Of a stretch of 64,000 nt of DNA, positions 27,583 to 36,519 are shown in pieces. Location of the stretch: contig NZ_JABJXS010000004.1 of assembly GCF_013155275.1 (NCBI RefSeq), positions 248,001 to 312,000 on the forward strand, written 5' to 3'. The first letter of the stretch is position 1. Each line of letters starts with the position of its first letter. The notes under the pieces were generated by a model. That model did no database searches, had not been told where the DNA came from, and saw only the letters and a list, made by a program, of their open reading frames with translations. Source of the DNA: Brenneria sp. hezel4-2-4 (GTDB lineage Bacteria > Pseudomonadota > Gammaproteobacteria > Enterobacterales > Enterobacteriaceae). The position numbers and the translations under genes were made by a program.

Positions 27583-28761
27583 ATGACGGTAATGATTGTC
27601 GGCGGCGGCATGGCCGGCGCGACGCTGGCGCTGGCGATATCCACGCTGTCGCAAGGAAAAGTGCCGGTTGAGCTGATTGAAGCGCAGTCGCCGGGCGATC
27701 GTCGGCACCCGGGGTTCGACGCCAGAGCCATCGCGCTGGCGGAAGGCACCTGTCAGCAGTTGGAAACCGTCGGTATCTGGCAGGCGCTGGCGAGCTGCGC
27801 CACGTCGATAACTCACGTACACGTCAGCGACCGCGGTCATGCCGGTTTTGTGAATCTGCAAGCATCGGACTATCGTGTGCCGGCATTGGGACAGGTGATC
27901 GAACTGCACGAAGCCGGACAGCGGTTATTCGCCCTGCTGCAACAGGCCCCCGGCGTTCGCCTGCACTGTCCGGCCACCGTGGTTTCCGTTGCCCGCACTC
28001 GGCATGACGCCACCTTGACGCTGGATAACGGCGCGACGCTGACCGGGCAACTGCTGGTCGCCGCCGACGGCTCGCACTCCATGCTGGCTCAATCCTGCGG
28101 CATCCAATGGCGGCGGCAGGACTATGATCAGATCGCGGTCATCGCCAACGTCACCACATCGGAAGCGCATCGGGGCCGAGCGTTCGAACGCTTTACGCCG
28201 CATGGCCCACTGGCGCTGTTGCCGATGAGCAAAGGACGATGTTCGCTGGTCTGGTGCCATGCGCAAAACCGGCAAGCGCAGGTCGATGGCTGGAGTGAGG
28301 CCGAATTCCGCCGGCGGTTACAGTCGGCGTTCGGCTGGCGCTTAGGCGCTTTCACCCATATTGGCGAACGCCGCAGCTATCCTTTACGCTTACTAACCGC
28401 CAGCGAGCATATCCATCATCGTCTTGCGCTGGTGGGCAATGCGGCGCAAACGCTGCACCCGATTGCCGGACAGGGCTTTAATCTGGGGCTGCGGGACGTG
28501 ATGTCGCTGGCGGAAACGGTGGTGGATGCCGCCAAAAACCGGCAGGACCCCGGCAGCTATCCGGTACTCAGCCGCTACCAACAGCGCCGTCAGCCCGACC
28601 AGCATGCGACGGTGGCGATCACCGATGGGCTGGTCAGGCTGTTCGCCAACCGCTATCCCTCGTTGGAGATTGGCCGCAATCTGGGTCTGATGGCCATGAA
28701 TAATTTGCCGCAGTTGCGCGACGCATTTGCCCGCCGCACGCTGGGCTGGGTGGAACGTTAA
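27583..28761 (+). CDS. ubiH: 2-octaprenyl-6-methoxyphenol hydroxylase UbiH
   Basis: An FAD-dependent monooxygenase of ubiquinone synthesis (392 residues). The N-terminal dinucleotide fold is IVGGGMAGATLALAIS, the middle has LLVAADGSHS (the DG motif), and the second FAD motif is GNAAQTLHPIAGQGFNLGLRD. The last reads GNAAQT where most relatives have GDAAH, as in E. coli UbiH. It follows pepP after 55 bases and precedes its paralogue ubiI by 33 bases. Confidence 0.94.
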   Translation: MTVMIVGGGMAGATLALAISTLSQGKVPVELIEAQSPGDRRHPGFDARAIALAEGTCQQLETVGIWQALASCATSITHVHVSDRGHAGFVNLQASDYRVPALGQVIELHEAGQRLFALLQQAPGVRLHCPATVVSVARTRHDATLTLDNGATLTGQLLVAADGSHSMLAQSCGIQWRRQDYDQIAVIANVTTSEAHRGRAFERFTPHGPLALLPMSKGRCSLVWCHAQNRQAQVDGWSEAEFRRRLQSAFGWRLGAFTHIGERRSYPLRLLTASEHIHHRLALVGNAAQTLHPIAGQGFNLGLRDVMSLAETVVDAAKNRQDPGSYPVLSRYQQRRQPDQHATVAITDGLVRLFANRYPSLEIGRNLGLMAMNNLPQLRDAFARRTLGWVER

Positions 28762-28794
28762 GTTCACCGATCAACACAACAGGAAGAGAGCTGA

Positions 28795-30006
28795 ATGCAA
28801 TCATTCGACGTGGTTATTGCCGGAGGCGGCATGGTGGGTCTGGCGTTAGCCTGCGGCTTACAGGGCAGCGGTCTGCGGGTCGCGGTGCTGGAAAAACAGC
28901 CGCCGGCGCCGCGCGCGCCCGGCACAGAACACGCGCTGCGGGTCTCCGCCATCAATGCCGCCAGCGAATGCCTGCTGCGTCATCTGGGGGTGTGGGAAAA
29001 TCTGGCCGCACAGCGCGTCAGCCCCTATAACGCCATGGAAGTCTGGGATAAAGACAGCTTTGGCAAAATCAGCTTCAGCGGCGAAGAATTTGGCTTTTCG
29101 CACCTCGGGCATATCATCGAAAACCCGGTGATTCAGCAGGCGCTGTGGCAACGCGCCGCCCAGTTAAGCGATATCACGTTGCTGACGCCGGCCGCCTTAA
29201 AACAGGTTGCCTGGGGAGAAAACGAAGCCTTCATCACCCTACAGGACGAGAGCATGCTCACCGCCCGTCTGGTTATCGGAGCGGACGGCGCCCATTCCTG
29301 GCTGCGCCAACATGCGGATATTCCCCTGACCTTCTGGGATTACGGCCATCACGCGCTGGTTGCCGCCGTCCGCAGCGCGTCGCCCCACCACTCGGTCGCG
29401 CGCCAGGTGTTTCACGGCGACGGCATGCTGGCTTTTCTGCCGCTGAGCGATCCGCATCTCAGTTCGATCGTCTGGTCGCTGCCGCCCGATCGGGCGCAGG
29501 CCATGCTGTCGCTGCCGGTAAGCGAATTTAATCAGCAGGTGGCGATGGCGTTCGATATGCGTCTGGGGCTGTGCGAACTGGAAAGCGAACGCCAAACCTT
29601 TCCCCTGACCGGGCGCTACGCCCGGAGTTTTGCCGCCCATCGGCTAGTGCTGGTTGGCGATGCCGCCCACACCATTCATCCTCTGGCGGGTCAGGGCGTC
29701 AACCTCGGTTTTATGGACGTGGCGGATCTGATTGCCGAGCTGAAGCGCCTGCAATCACAGGGCAAAGATATTGGCCGGCACCTCTATCTCAGGCGCTACG
29801 AGCGTAAACGCAAGCACAGCGCCGCCGTAATGCTCGCCGGCATGCAGGGTTTTCGCGAGCTGTTTGACGGCGAGAATCCGGCCAAAAAACTGTTGCGCGA
29901 TGTCGGTCTGGTGCTGGCGGATAAACTGCCCGGCATTAAACCCACGCTGGTGCGTCAGGCGATGGGATTGAACGATCTGCCGGACTGGCTGGATGAAAGC
30001 AGGTAA
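28795..30006 (+). CDS. ubiI: 2-octaprenylphenol 5-hydroxylase UbiI (VisC)
   Basis: The second flavin monooxygenase of the pair (403 residues), hydroxylating C5 of the ubiquinone ring precursor. Motifs: VVIAGGGMVGLALACGLQGSGL at the N-terminus, LVIGADGAHSWLR in the middle, and GDAAHTIHPLAGQGVNLGFMDV. The C-terminal part (GFRELFDGENPAKKLLRDVGL, then KLPGIKPTLVRQAMGL) is typical of VisC/UbiI. It is the last gene of the ygfB-pepP-ubiH-ubiI group. Confidence 0.95.
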   Translation: MQSFDVVIAGGGMVGLALACGLQGSGLRVAVLEKQPPAPRAPGTEHALRVSAINAASECLLRHLGVWENLAAQRVSPYNAMEVWDKDSFGKISFSGEEFGFSHLGHIIENPVIQQALWQRAAQLSDITLLTPAALKQVAWGENEAFITLQDESMLTARLVIGADGAHSWLRQHADIPLTFWDYGHHALVAAVRSASPHHSVARQVFHGDGMLAFLPLSDPHLSSIVWSLPPDRAQAMLSLPVSEFNQQVAMAFDMRLGLCELESERQTFPLTGRYARSFAAHRLVLVGDAAHTIHPLAGQGVNLGFMDVADLIAELKRLQSQGKDIGRHLYLRRYERKRKHSAAVMLAGMQGFRELFDGENPAKKLLRDVGLVLADKLPGIKPTLVRQAMGLNDLPDWLDESR

Positions 30007-30045
30007 GCCCGCACCGCCAAACAAAACGGCGGGCGGCGAAAGTAA

Positions 30046-30546
30046 CTACTTGGCTTTCTCGTAACGCGACACGCGATCCAGATAGCCCATGACAAAAGCG
30101 GACAACACGAATGTCAGGTGGATAATCACATACCACATCAGCTTGTTGTCGGGAATATTGCGCGCATCCATAAAAACGCGCAATAAATGGATAGAAGAGA
30201 TCGCCACGATCGACGCGGCGACTTTATTCTTCAGTGAGCCGGAGTCCATCTTGCCAAGCCAGTTCAACTTCTCCCGGCCGCTGGAGATATCCAATGCCGA
30301 CACAAAGTTCTCATAGCCGGACAGCATCACCATCACCAGCAACCCGCCCACCAGCGTCATATCGATCAGCGACAGCAATGTCAGCACCACATCGGACTCC
30401 GCCATGGCAAAAACATTCGGCAGGACATGGTAGACTTCCTGGAAAAATTTAAGCATCAGCGCCAGCAGGCCAAGCGACAACCCCAGATAAATCGGGGCCA
30501 GTAACCAGCGCGACGTGTACATCATATTTTCAATAAAACGTTCCAT
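30046..30546 (-). CDS. yqhA: UPF0114 membrane protein YqhA
   Basis: A 166-residue inner-membrane protein with four hydrophobic segments, matching E. coli Yqh[25 protein letters not shown] at the start, [47 protein letters not shown] and a last helix [21 protein letters not shown]. Function unknown. It converges with ubiI with 39 bases between stops. Confidence 0.92.
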   Translation of the reverse strand: MERFIENMMYTSRWLLAPIYLGLSLGLLALMLKFFQEVYHVLPNVFAMAESDVVLTLLSLIDMTLVGGLLVMVMLSGYENFVSALDISSGREKLNWLGKMDSGSLKNKVAASIVAISSIHLLRVFMDARNIPDNKLMWYVIIHLTFVLSAFVMGYLDRVSRYEKAK

Positions 30547-30690
30547 AACTCATCATAGGCAGGTGAAACAGCCAGCAATAATAGCGAAAAGTCTCTGCGC
30601 GGTGTTAATCAATTCTCGAATCCTTCAGATCTCCCGTCTCCACCGTTTTTCCCGGCTCATCCGCGGGCGAACCGGGCGATGGATAAAGCT

Positions 30691-31728
30691 TTACGCATCC
30701 GGCCCTACGCGCACCACCAGCTTGCCGAAGTTGCGCCCCTGCAACAGCCCGATAAACGCCTCGGGAGCGTTATCCAATCCTTCAACGATCTGTTCCCGGT
30801 ATTTGATCTTTCCTTGCGCCACCCACGGCTCTACGGCTTGCCAGAACTCACCAAACCGCGGGCCGTAGTCGTCAAAAACGATGAATCCCTGCATCCGGAT
30901 ACGTTTTTTCAAAATCGTGCCCGCCAGCAACGGCAGGCGATCCGGCCCGTCAGGCAAGCCGGTCGCGTTATAATTGGAAACCAATCCGCATACCGGAATA
31001 CGCGCAGAGGTATTCAGCAGCGGCAACACCGCATCAAATACGGCGCCGCCGACATTTTCAAAATAGATATCAATCCCCTGCGGGCAAGCTTTTTTCAACT
31101 GTTCGGCAAAATCCGCCGCACGGTGATCGAGACAGGTATCGAATCCCAGCGTTTCAAGCGCATAGCGGCATTTTTCCTCGCCGCCGGCCACCCCGACCAC
31201 ACGACACCCTTTCAGCTTGCCGATTTGCCCGACCGTCGCCCCGACCGGCCCTGTCGCCGCCGCGACAACCACCGTTTCCCCGGCCTTGGGTTGGCCGATG
31301 TCCATCAGCCCCATATAGGCGGTGAAGCCCGGCATCCCCAGCACGCCCAGCGCATAAGAGGGATTTTTGGGCGTCGGCCCCAGATTGGTTAATCCGCGAC
31401 CGTCGGAAACGGCATAGTCCTGCCAGCCGCTGTAGGCCTGCACCCAGTCACCGACGTGATAATCCGGGTGTTTCGAGGCCGCCACCCTGCTGATGGTCGC
31501 CCCGACCATCACCTCTCCCAGCTCAACCGGTTTGGCATACGACGGCGCGTCGCTCATGCGTCCGCGCATATAAGGATCGAGCGACAGAAAAACCGTGCGC
31601 AGCAGCACTTCCCCTGTTTTTACCTCTGGAATCGGCTGCTGCTCCAAACGGAAATTATCCTGCACAGGCGCGCCATGCGGACGCTGCGCCAATACGATGC
31701 GGCGATTGTTGTGAACGGTTTGCGACAT
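30691..31728 (-). CDS. curA: NADPH-dependent curcumin/prostaglandin-type reductase (CurA/YncB)
   Basis: A zinc-free MDR-family alkenal/one oxidoreductase. The 345-residue length from the ATG at 31728 equals E. coli CurA, which reduces curcumin and other alpha,beta-unsaturated ketones with NADPH. Family marks: LSLDPYMRGRMSDAPSY near residue 50, LGMPGFTAYMGL, the nucleotide-binding AAATGPVGATVGQIGKLKG, YFENVGG and QGFIVFDDY. It is monocistronic, divergent from a yagU-like gene across a long AT-rich gap. The native substrate in this organism is not apparent from context. Confidence 0.9.
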   Translation of the reverse strand: MSQTVHNNRRIVLAQRPHGAPVQDNFRLEQQPIPEVKTGEVLLRTVFLSLDPYMRGRMSDAPSYAKPVELGEVMVGATISRVAASKHPDYHVGDWVQAYSGWQDYAVSDGRGLTNLGPTPKNPSYALGVLGMPGFTAYMGLMDIGQPKAGETVVVAAATGPVGATVGQIGKLKGCRVVGVAGGEEKCRYALETLGFDTCLDHRAADFAEQLKKACPQGIDIYFENVGGAVFDAVLPLLNTSARIPVCGLVSNYNATGLPDGPDRLPLLAGTILKKRIRMQGFIVFDDYGPRFGEFWQAVEPWVAQGKIKYREQIVEGLDNAPEAFIGLLQGRNFGKLVVRVGPDA

Positions 31729-32327
31729 GACTGTTTTTCCTTTGAACCAAGAGGATGAACAAAATAACCTGTTTGACAAAATATTAGCCGACTTTAATCA
31801 GTGATTCGAAATAGGTGAACCGACGCACGGTTATTTTATCGTCTGATCGATAGAGTCTATTACGCTCGCAGAACGTCGACCGAACGATCGCTGATGCGTC
31901 AGTATGTTCTATTCATTGCAATAACGTAGCGCATATACTTATTTAATTTACATAGCATAGTTATTATTTTAATTCGTTATAATATTTATAAAATCGCCTG
32001 ATAACCGCTGATTTCAAAAAAACGGATTTACATAAATATACATTTAGAAATAATAAATAACCATTGTTCCTCTAGCCGGCATCATTATTTTCACATTACG
32101 CTTTTCCTGCTATCAATATAAAATCGATCATATTTATTGATAGGTGTATTATCCCTGCCGAATAAGAACCTACCCCGATAGATAACACTGCACTATGTGG
32201 ATGGGTTCTTGATCGCTTTCAATCAGTTATGTGGTTAATTTAACAACAAAATGTTTGACTGGATTTGATTCCGCGCGCGATTTTGCACGGAATTAAACCT
32301 GTTACCAGGTTATTTAGGGAGAATAGT
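31729..32327. other. Long AT-rich divergent intergenic region
   Basis: About 600 bases without a supportable gene, strongly AT-rich in 31900-32150. It should hold the promoters of curA and the yagU-like gene. An inverted repeat AAGAACC (32164-32170) / GGTTCTT (32204-32210) with nested CCC/GGG could form a long hairpin in the yagU leader or belong to a small RNA. No operator could be named. Confidence 0.5.
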
Positions 32328-32870
32328 ATGCAGTTACGAACCACAAAGGAAAAAATCCTGATAGCGCTGCTCGTCGGGATAATTGCCGGCCTCGTTTGCG
32401 CACTTGCCAAGTTCGGCTGGGAAATTCCTTTTCCGCCAAGAACGCCGCTGCGAGACATGACTAACCCGCCGCAGGAATTATTACAACAGCTCGGCATGTC
32501 TTATGAAATGTCGCACATTACCTACCTGTATAATGGCAACGCAAGACCAATCATGAGCTTTATCATGCACTTTGGTTTTTCCATTACTTTTGCCGTGCTG
32601 TATTGCGTCGTCGCTGAGTTCAATCCCAAAATCAAACTCTGGCAGGGTGCGTTTTACGGCCTGGTTCTCCACGTCGTATTCCACGTTTTCCTGCTGCCGC
32701 TGTTCGGCACCGTTCCGGCGCCGTGGGATCAGCCGTTTGCGGAGCATTTCTCTGAACTGTTCGGCCACATGTTCTGCTTCTGGCTGGTGGAAATCGTGCG
32801 CCGCGACCTGCGCAACCGCATCACCCATGCGCCGGATGCTGAAGTGCCGCTTTCCGAAGCGACCCGCTAA
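32328..32870 (+). CDS. yagU: YagU-family inner-membrane protein
   Basis: A 180-residue DUF1440/YagU protein. The closest recognisable blocks shared with E. coli YagU are the N-terminal helix GIIAGLVCALAKFGWEIPFPPRTPL, FAVLYCVVAEFNPKIKLWQGAFYGL, and SELFGHMFCFWLVEIVRRDLRNRITHAPDAEVPL. Four hydrophobic segments are seen. YagU has been linked to acid resistance in E. coli, but its mechanism is unknown. It is shorter in the middle than E. coli YagU (204 residues). The ATG at 32328 follows AGGGAGA by six bases. A strong terminator follows. Confidence 0.85.
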   Translation: MQLRTTKEKILIALLVGIIAGLVCALAKFGWEIPFPPRTPLRDMTNPPQELLQQLGMSYEMSHITYLYNGNARPIMSFIMHFGFSITFAVLYCVVAEFNPKIKLWQGAFYGLVLHVVFHVFLLPLFGTVPAPWDQPFAEHFSELFGHMFCFWLVEIVRRDLRNRITHAPDAEVPLSEATR

Positions 32871-32891
32871 TTTCATCTCTTCATACGACAC

Positions 32892-32922
32892 CGGCCGCCT
32901 CAACAACAGGCGGCCGTTTTTT
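32892..32922 (+). terminator. Rho-independent terminator after yagU
   Basis: CGGCCGCCT (32892-32900), loop CAACAAC, AGGCGGCCG (32908-32916) and six Ts. Perfect 9-bp stem, 22 bases after the stop codon. Confidence 0.93.
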
Positions 32923-33094
32923 CTTCCGGCCTGAATCGCTCTGCTTTCCACACACTTCCGGCAGGCACGCTTTCTTCCGTTATATACTTTTTTGGCATTA
33001 AAAAGTATTTTTTGTACTTTTACACCGTTCCTCCGCCTCCCTACATTTACAGCAACATAAGATGGGCTAATGTAAAATTTCAAGGACTCAGGGA

Positions 33095-34723
33095 ATGGAA
33101 AAAAATCATCAGCAACGCCGATTTCCGACGGCTAAACTCCTCACCGCAGGCGCTTTCTCACTGCTTTTCACCCTAAACCCCAGCGCATGGAGCGCAGACG
33201 ACACGGAAAAACCGGTTCAGGGCGGCATACTGAATGTCGGGCTGGGCAGCGACACCCCCATCATTGATCCGCACATTACCGCCTACGGCGTGACGGCGCT
33301 GATCGCCCGCAACGTGGTGGACTCGCTGGTCGGCCAGGCGGAGGACAACCGTTTTACCCCCTGGCTGGCGGAGCGCTGGGAAATCAACGACGACAATACC
33401 GAATACACTTTCCATCTGCGCAAGGATGTGACCTTCAGCGACGGCACCAAACTGGATGCCGAAGCGGTGAAATATAATCTTGAGCGCATTCTCGATCCGA
33501 AAACCACCTCCAGCTATGCCAAATCGCTGTTAGGGCCGATCGACAAGATCACCACGCCCGACGACTACACGGTAGTGATCCATTACTCCTCTTCGTTCGC
33601 ACCGCTGTTGCAAGGACTGAGCCTGCCGTATCTGGGCATCCAGTCGCCGACCTACCTGAAGAACACGCCGAACACCAGCAATACGGTAGTGGGATCCGGG
33701 CCGTTTATTCTGGACTCCTTTGTCAAAGGCAGCGGCAGCAAGCTGAGCAAACGCGCGGATTATAACTGGGGGCCGGGTTATGCCAAACACACCGGCCCGG
33801 CTTATCTGGACGGCATTACCTTTAAATATCTGCCGGAAGCCTCCGTCAGGTTGGGCGCGTTGACCAGCGGCCAGATTCAGGCGATTGACGCCGTTCCGCC
33901 GGCCAATTACCCCGCGGTGAAAAAGAATCCGCGTCTGGACGTGCTCACCTATGAAAACCCGGGCGTCAACCGCGTGCTCTACCTGAACACGACGAAAGGG
34001 CCTTTCCAGGACGTCAAGGTTCGCCAGGCGTTCCAGAACGCGGCGGATACCGCGACGGCGGTGAAAGTCTCCTTTTTCGGCACGCTGAAAGCGGCGGATA
34101 ACGTTGTCGGCCCGGCAACGCTTTATTACGATCCCACGGTGAAATCACGCTGGGGATTTGATTTGCAAAAAGCCAACCAACTACTGGACAGCGCAGGCTG
34201 GAACAGCAGAGACAGCGCGGGCTATCGCCTTAAGGACGGCAAACGCCTGACGGTCACGTTCGTTTATGCCACGACAAACGTTGAGGCCGCCGACGTAACG
34301 CTGTTCCAGGCGATTCAGTATCAAGTCAAGCAGGCCGGATTTGATCTGCAACTCGATCCGGTTGATGCCGGCGGGTTTACCAGCCGAACCAATGCCAATG
34401 AATACGATATCGCCTCCAACTTTTTCGTCCGCGCCGAACCCGATATCCTGCGCACGGTGTTTGACTCCGCCTATGCGCCGCCTAACGGCAACAATTTCAC
34501 GCGCATCAGCGCACTGGATGAAAAGCTGAGAAAAGCGGTGGGCGCCGGCGACGCCGAGCGTAAACAACTCTATACCGATATTCAGCATGAAGTTATCGAT
34601 CAAGCCTATGTCCTCCCGGTCTATATTCCGGCTTACCAGCTTGGTTTGTCGAAGCAGGTACAGGGAATAAACTGGGCGACCAATGCTAAACCGAACTTCT
34701 ATGATGCCTGGATTAAACGCTAA
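33095..34723 (+). CDS. ABC transporter periplasmic substrate-binding protein, peptide/nickel class
   Basis: A 542-residue SBP_bac_5-family protein with a Sec signal (cleavage near NPSAWSADD). Typical features: GGILNVGLGSDTPIIDPH after cleavage, LVGQAEDNRFTPWLAERWEINDDNTEYTFHLRKDVTFSDGT, VVGSGPFILDSF and VRQAFQNAADTATA. It is the first gene of a four-gene importer operon with two permeases and a fused double ATPase. Ligands of this class include di- and oligopeptides, opines, nickel complexes and oligosaccharides; nothing in the sequence fixes the substrate. AGGGA precedes the ATG. Confidence 0.9.
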   Translation: MEKNHQQRRFPTAKLLTAGAFSLLFTLNPSAWSADDTEKPVQGGILNVGLGSDTPIIDPHITAYGVTALIARNVVDSLVGQAEDNRFTPWLAERWEINDDNTEYTFHLRKDVTFSDGTKLDAEAVKYNLERILDPKTTSSYAKSLLGPIDKITTPDDYTVVIHYSSSFAPLLQGLSLPYLGIQSPTYLKNTPNTSNTVVGSGPFILDSFVKGSGSKLSKRADYNWGPGYAKHTGPAYLDGITFKYLPEASVRLGALTSGQIQAIDAVPPANYPAVKKNPRLDVLTYENPGVNRVLYLNTTKGPFQDVKVRQAFQNAADTATAVKVSFFGTLKAADNVVGPATLYYDPTVKSRWGFDLQKANQLLDSAGWNSRDSAGYRLKDGKRLTVTFVYATTNVEAADVTLFQAIQYQVKQAGFDLQLDPVDAGGFTSRTNANEYDIASNFFVRAEPDILRTVFDSAYAPPNGNNFTRISALDEKLRKAVGAGDAERKQLYTDIQHEVIDQAYVLPVYIPAYQLGLSKQVQGINWATNAKPNFYDAWIKR

Positions 34724-35663
34724 TCTGGCGGGGATCGGCAAACGTCTGTTAACCATTCTGGCTGTGCTCTGGGGCGCGGCCACATTGACGTTTATCGCCG
34801 TTAAACTGATCCCCGGCGATCCCATCGCGATTCTCAGCGGCGGCGACAACGTGGTGGACGACGCCTATCGGGCGGCGCTGACCCGGCAATTCGGCCTCGA
34901 CCAGCCGCTGTGGATGCAGTACCTGCGTTATTGCGCCCAGGCGTTGCAGGGTGATTTCGGCATCAGCTACCAATATCGGCAACCGGTGCTGTCGGTCATC
35001 CATGACGCCATGCGCGAAACGCTGCCGCTAGCGCTCGGCGGACTAACGCTGGCGCTGGCGCTGGCTATTACCAGCGCGCTGATCACCGCCGGGCGCTACC
35101 ATCAACTGCGGCGTCTGGTCTCCTGGCTGGAGCTGACGCTGCTCAGCACGCCGGTATACTGGATCGGGATTGTTCTGCTGAGCATCTTCAGCTTTCATCT
35201 GCAATGGTTCCCGGTCACCGGCAATGACGGTCCGATCTCACTGGTGCTGCCGATCATCACCCTCAGCCTGCCGATTGCGGCGCTTCTCAGTCAGGTGCTG
35301 CGCGACGGGCTGGAAGAAGCCCTGTCCCAGCCGTTTGCCCTGACGGTGCGCACCCGCGGCGTCAGCGAAACCCGGCTTAGAGTCCGCCACGCGCTGCGCC
35401 ATGCGACGCTGGCGGCGTCAACGCTGACCGGTACGCTGCTGGCCAGCGTGCTGGGCGGATCGGTACTCACCGAAACGGTATTCGGACGCGCCGGCATCGG
35501 ACAGATTACGCTGCAAGCGATTGGAACCCGCGATATGCCGCTGGTGCTCGGCGTGGTCATGCTGTCCGCGCTGCTGTTTGTGTTGATTAACCTGTTGGTG
35601 GATGCTTTATACCTGATTGTCGATCCCCGTTTGCGCAAGAAGGCGAACGCCCATGAGCAGTGA
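34701..35663 (+). CDS. ABC transporter permease (DppB/OppB type)
   Basis: About 320 residues with six membrane helices, of the DppB class: GKRLLTILAVLWGAATLTFIAVKLIPGDPIAIL at the N-terminus, FGLDQPLWMQYLRY, STPVYWIGIVLLSIF and the EAA-like loop RTRGVSETRLRVRHALRHA, ending in GGSVLTETVFGRAGIGQI. The start overlaps the end of the binding-protein gene; ATGs at 34683, 34701 and 34704 are all in frame, and no ribosome site decides between them. Translational coupling is probable. Confidence 0.9.
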   Translation: MMPGLNANLAGIGKRLLTILAVLWGAATLTFIAVKLIPGDPIAILSGGDNVVDDAYRAALTRQFGLDQPLWMQYLRYCAQALQGDFGISYQYRQPVLSVIHDAMRETLPLALGGLTLALALAITSALITAGRYHQLRRLVSWLELTLLSTPVYWIGIVLLSIFSFHLQWFPVTGNDGPISLVLPIITLSLPIAALLSQVLRDGLEEALSQPFALTVRTRGVSETRLRVRHALRHATLAASTLTGTLLASVLGGSVLTETVFGRAGIGQITLQAIGTRDMPLVLGVVMLSALLFVLINLLVDALYLIVDPRLRKKANAHEQ

Positions 35664-36519
35664 ATCTATGATACTACCGCGCACACGCCGTCACCCGAGC
35701 TATCGCAACCCCTGGCTTTCCCCGGCGACGCTGTTGCCGGCGGCGATGGTCTTTCTGCTGGTGCTGGCGGTATTTTTCCCGTCGCTGTTTACCAGCCGTG
35801 CCGCCGATGAAATGGATCTTGGCGCGGTTCTGCAACCGCCGAGCGGCGCTCACTGGTTCGGCACCGATACGCTGGGACGGGATATCTTTGCCCGGGTGAT
35901 CCACGGCACCTCGCTGTCGCTGAGCATCGGCGTCGGCGCCATGTTGATCGCCTGTCTGGGCGGCGTGCTGTTCGGCACGCTGTCGGTGCTGGCACCCACG
36001 CCGGTGCGCCAGACGCTGGTGCGTCTGCTGGATATCATGCTGGCCTTTCCCGACCTGCTGTTGGCGCTGCTGGTGATCGCCGTGTTGGGGCGAGGCCCGG
36101 AAAACACGCTGCTGGCGGTCGGTCTGGCCGGGATTGCGGGCTATGCGCGGCTGGTAAGATCGCAGGTGCTTCAGGTGCGGCTTTCGGGTTACGTGGAACA
36201 CGCCATCGCGCTGGGAGAGCGCCCGCTGTACATCGTCGTACGGCATATCATTCCCAACACGCTGCGACCGTTGCTGATCGTCGCCACTATCGGCGTCGGA
36301 CACGCGGTGCTGTCCGCGTCCGCGTTGAGTTTCCTTGGATTAGGCGTGGTTCCTCCCACCGCCGAATGGGGCGCGTTACTGGCCGACGGCCGTAATTTCC
36401 TGGATATCGCGCCGTGGGTCAGTCTGTTCCCGGCGACGGTGGTGGCGCTTTCCGTTATCGCCATCACGCTATTGGGACGACGTTTACAAACCATTCTGGC
36501 AAAAGGCGGGGCATCATGA
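35653..36519 (+). CDS. ABC transporter permease (DppC/OppC type)
   Basis: A 288-residue DppC-class permease: HWFGTDTLGRDIFARVIHGT, the helix-rich LLDIMLAFPDLLLALLVIAVLG, GYARLVRSQVLQ, and LSFLGLGVVPPTAEWGALLADG near the C-terminus. The ATG at 35653 overlaps the previous gene by 11 bases; the longer frame to 35617 lies inside it. The stop overlaps the next gene start (ATGA). Confidence 0.92.
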   Translation: MSSESMILPRTRRHPSYRNPWLSPATLLPAAMVFLLVLAVFFPSLFTSRAADEMDLGAVLQPPSGAHWFGTDTLGRDIFARVIHGTSLSLSIGVGAMLIACLGGVLFGTLSVLAPTPVRQTLVRLLDIMLAFPDLLLALLVIAVLGRGPENTLLAVGLAGIAGYARLVRSQVLQVRLSGYVEHAIALGERPLYIVVRHIIPNTLRPLLIVATIGVGHAVLSASALSFLGLGVVPPTAEWGALLADGRNFLDIAPWVSLFPATVVALSVIAITLLGRRLQTILAKGGAS

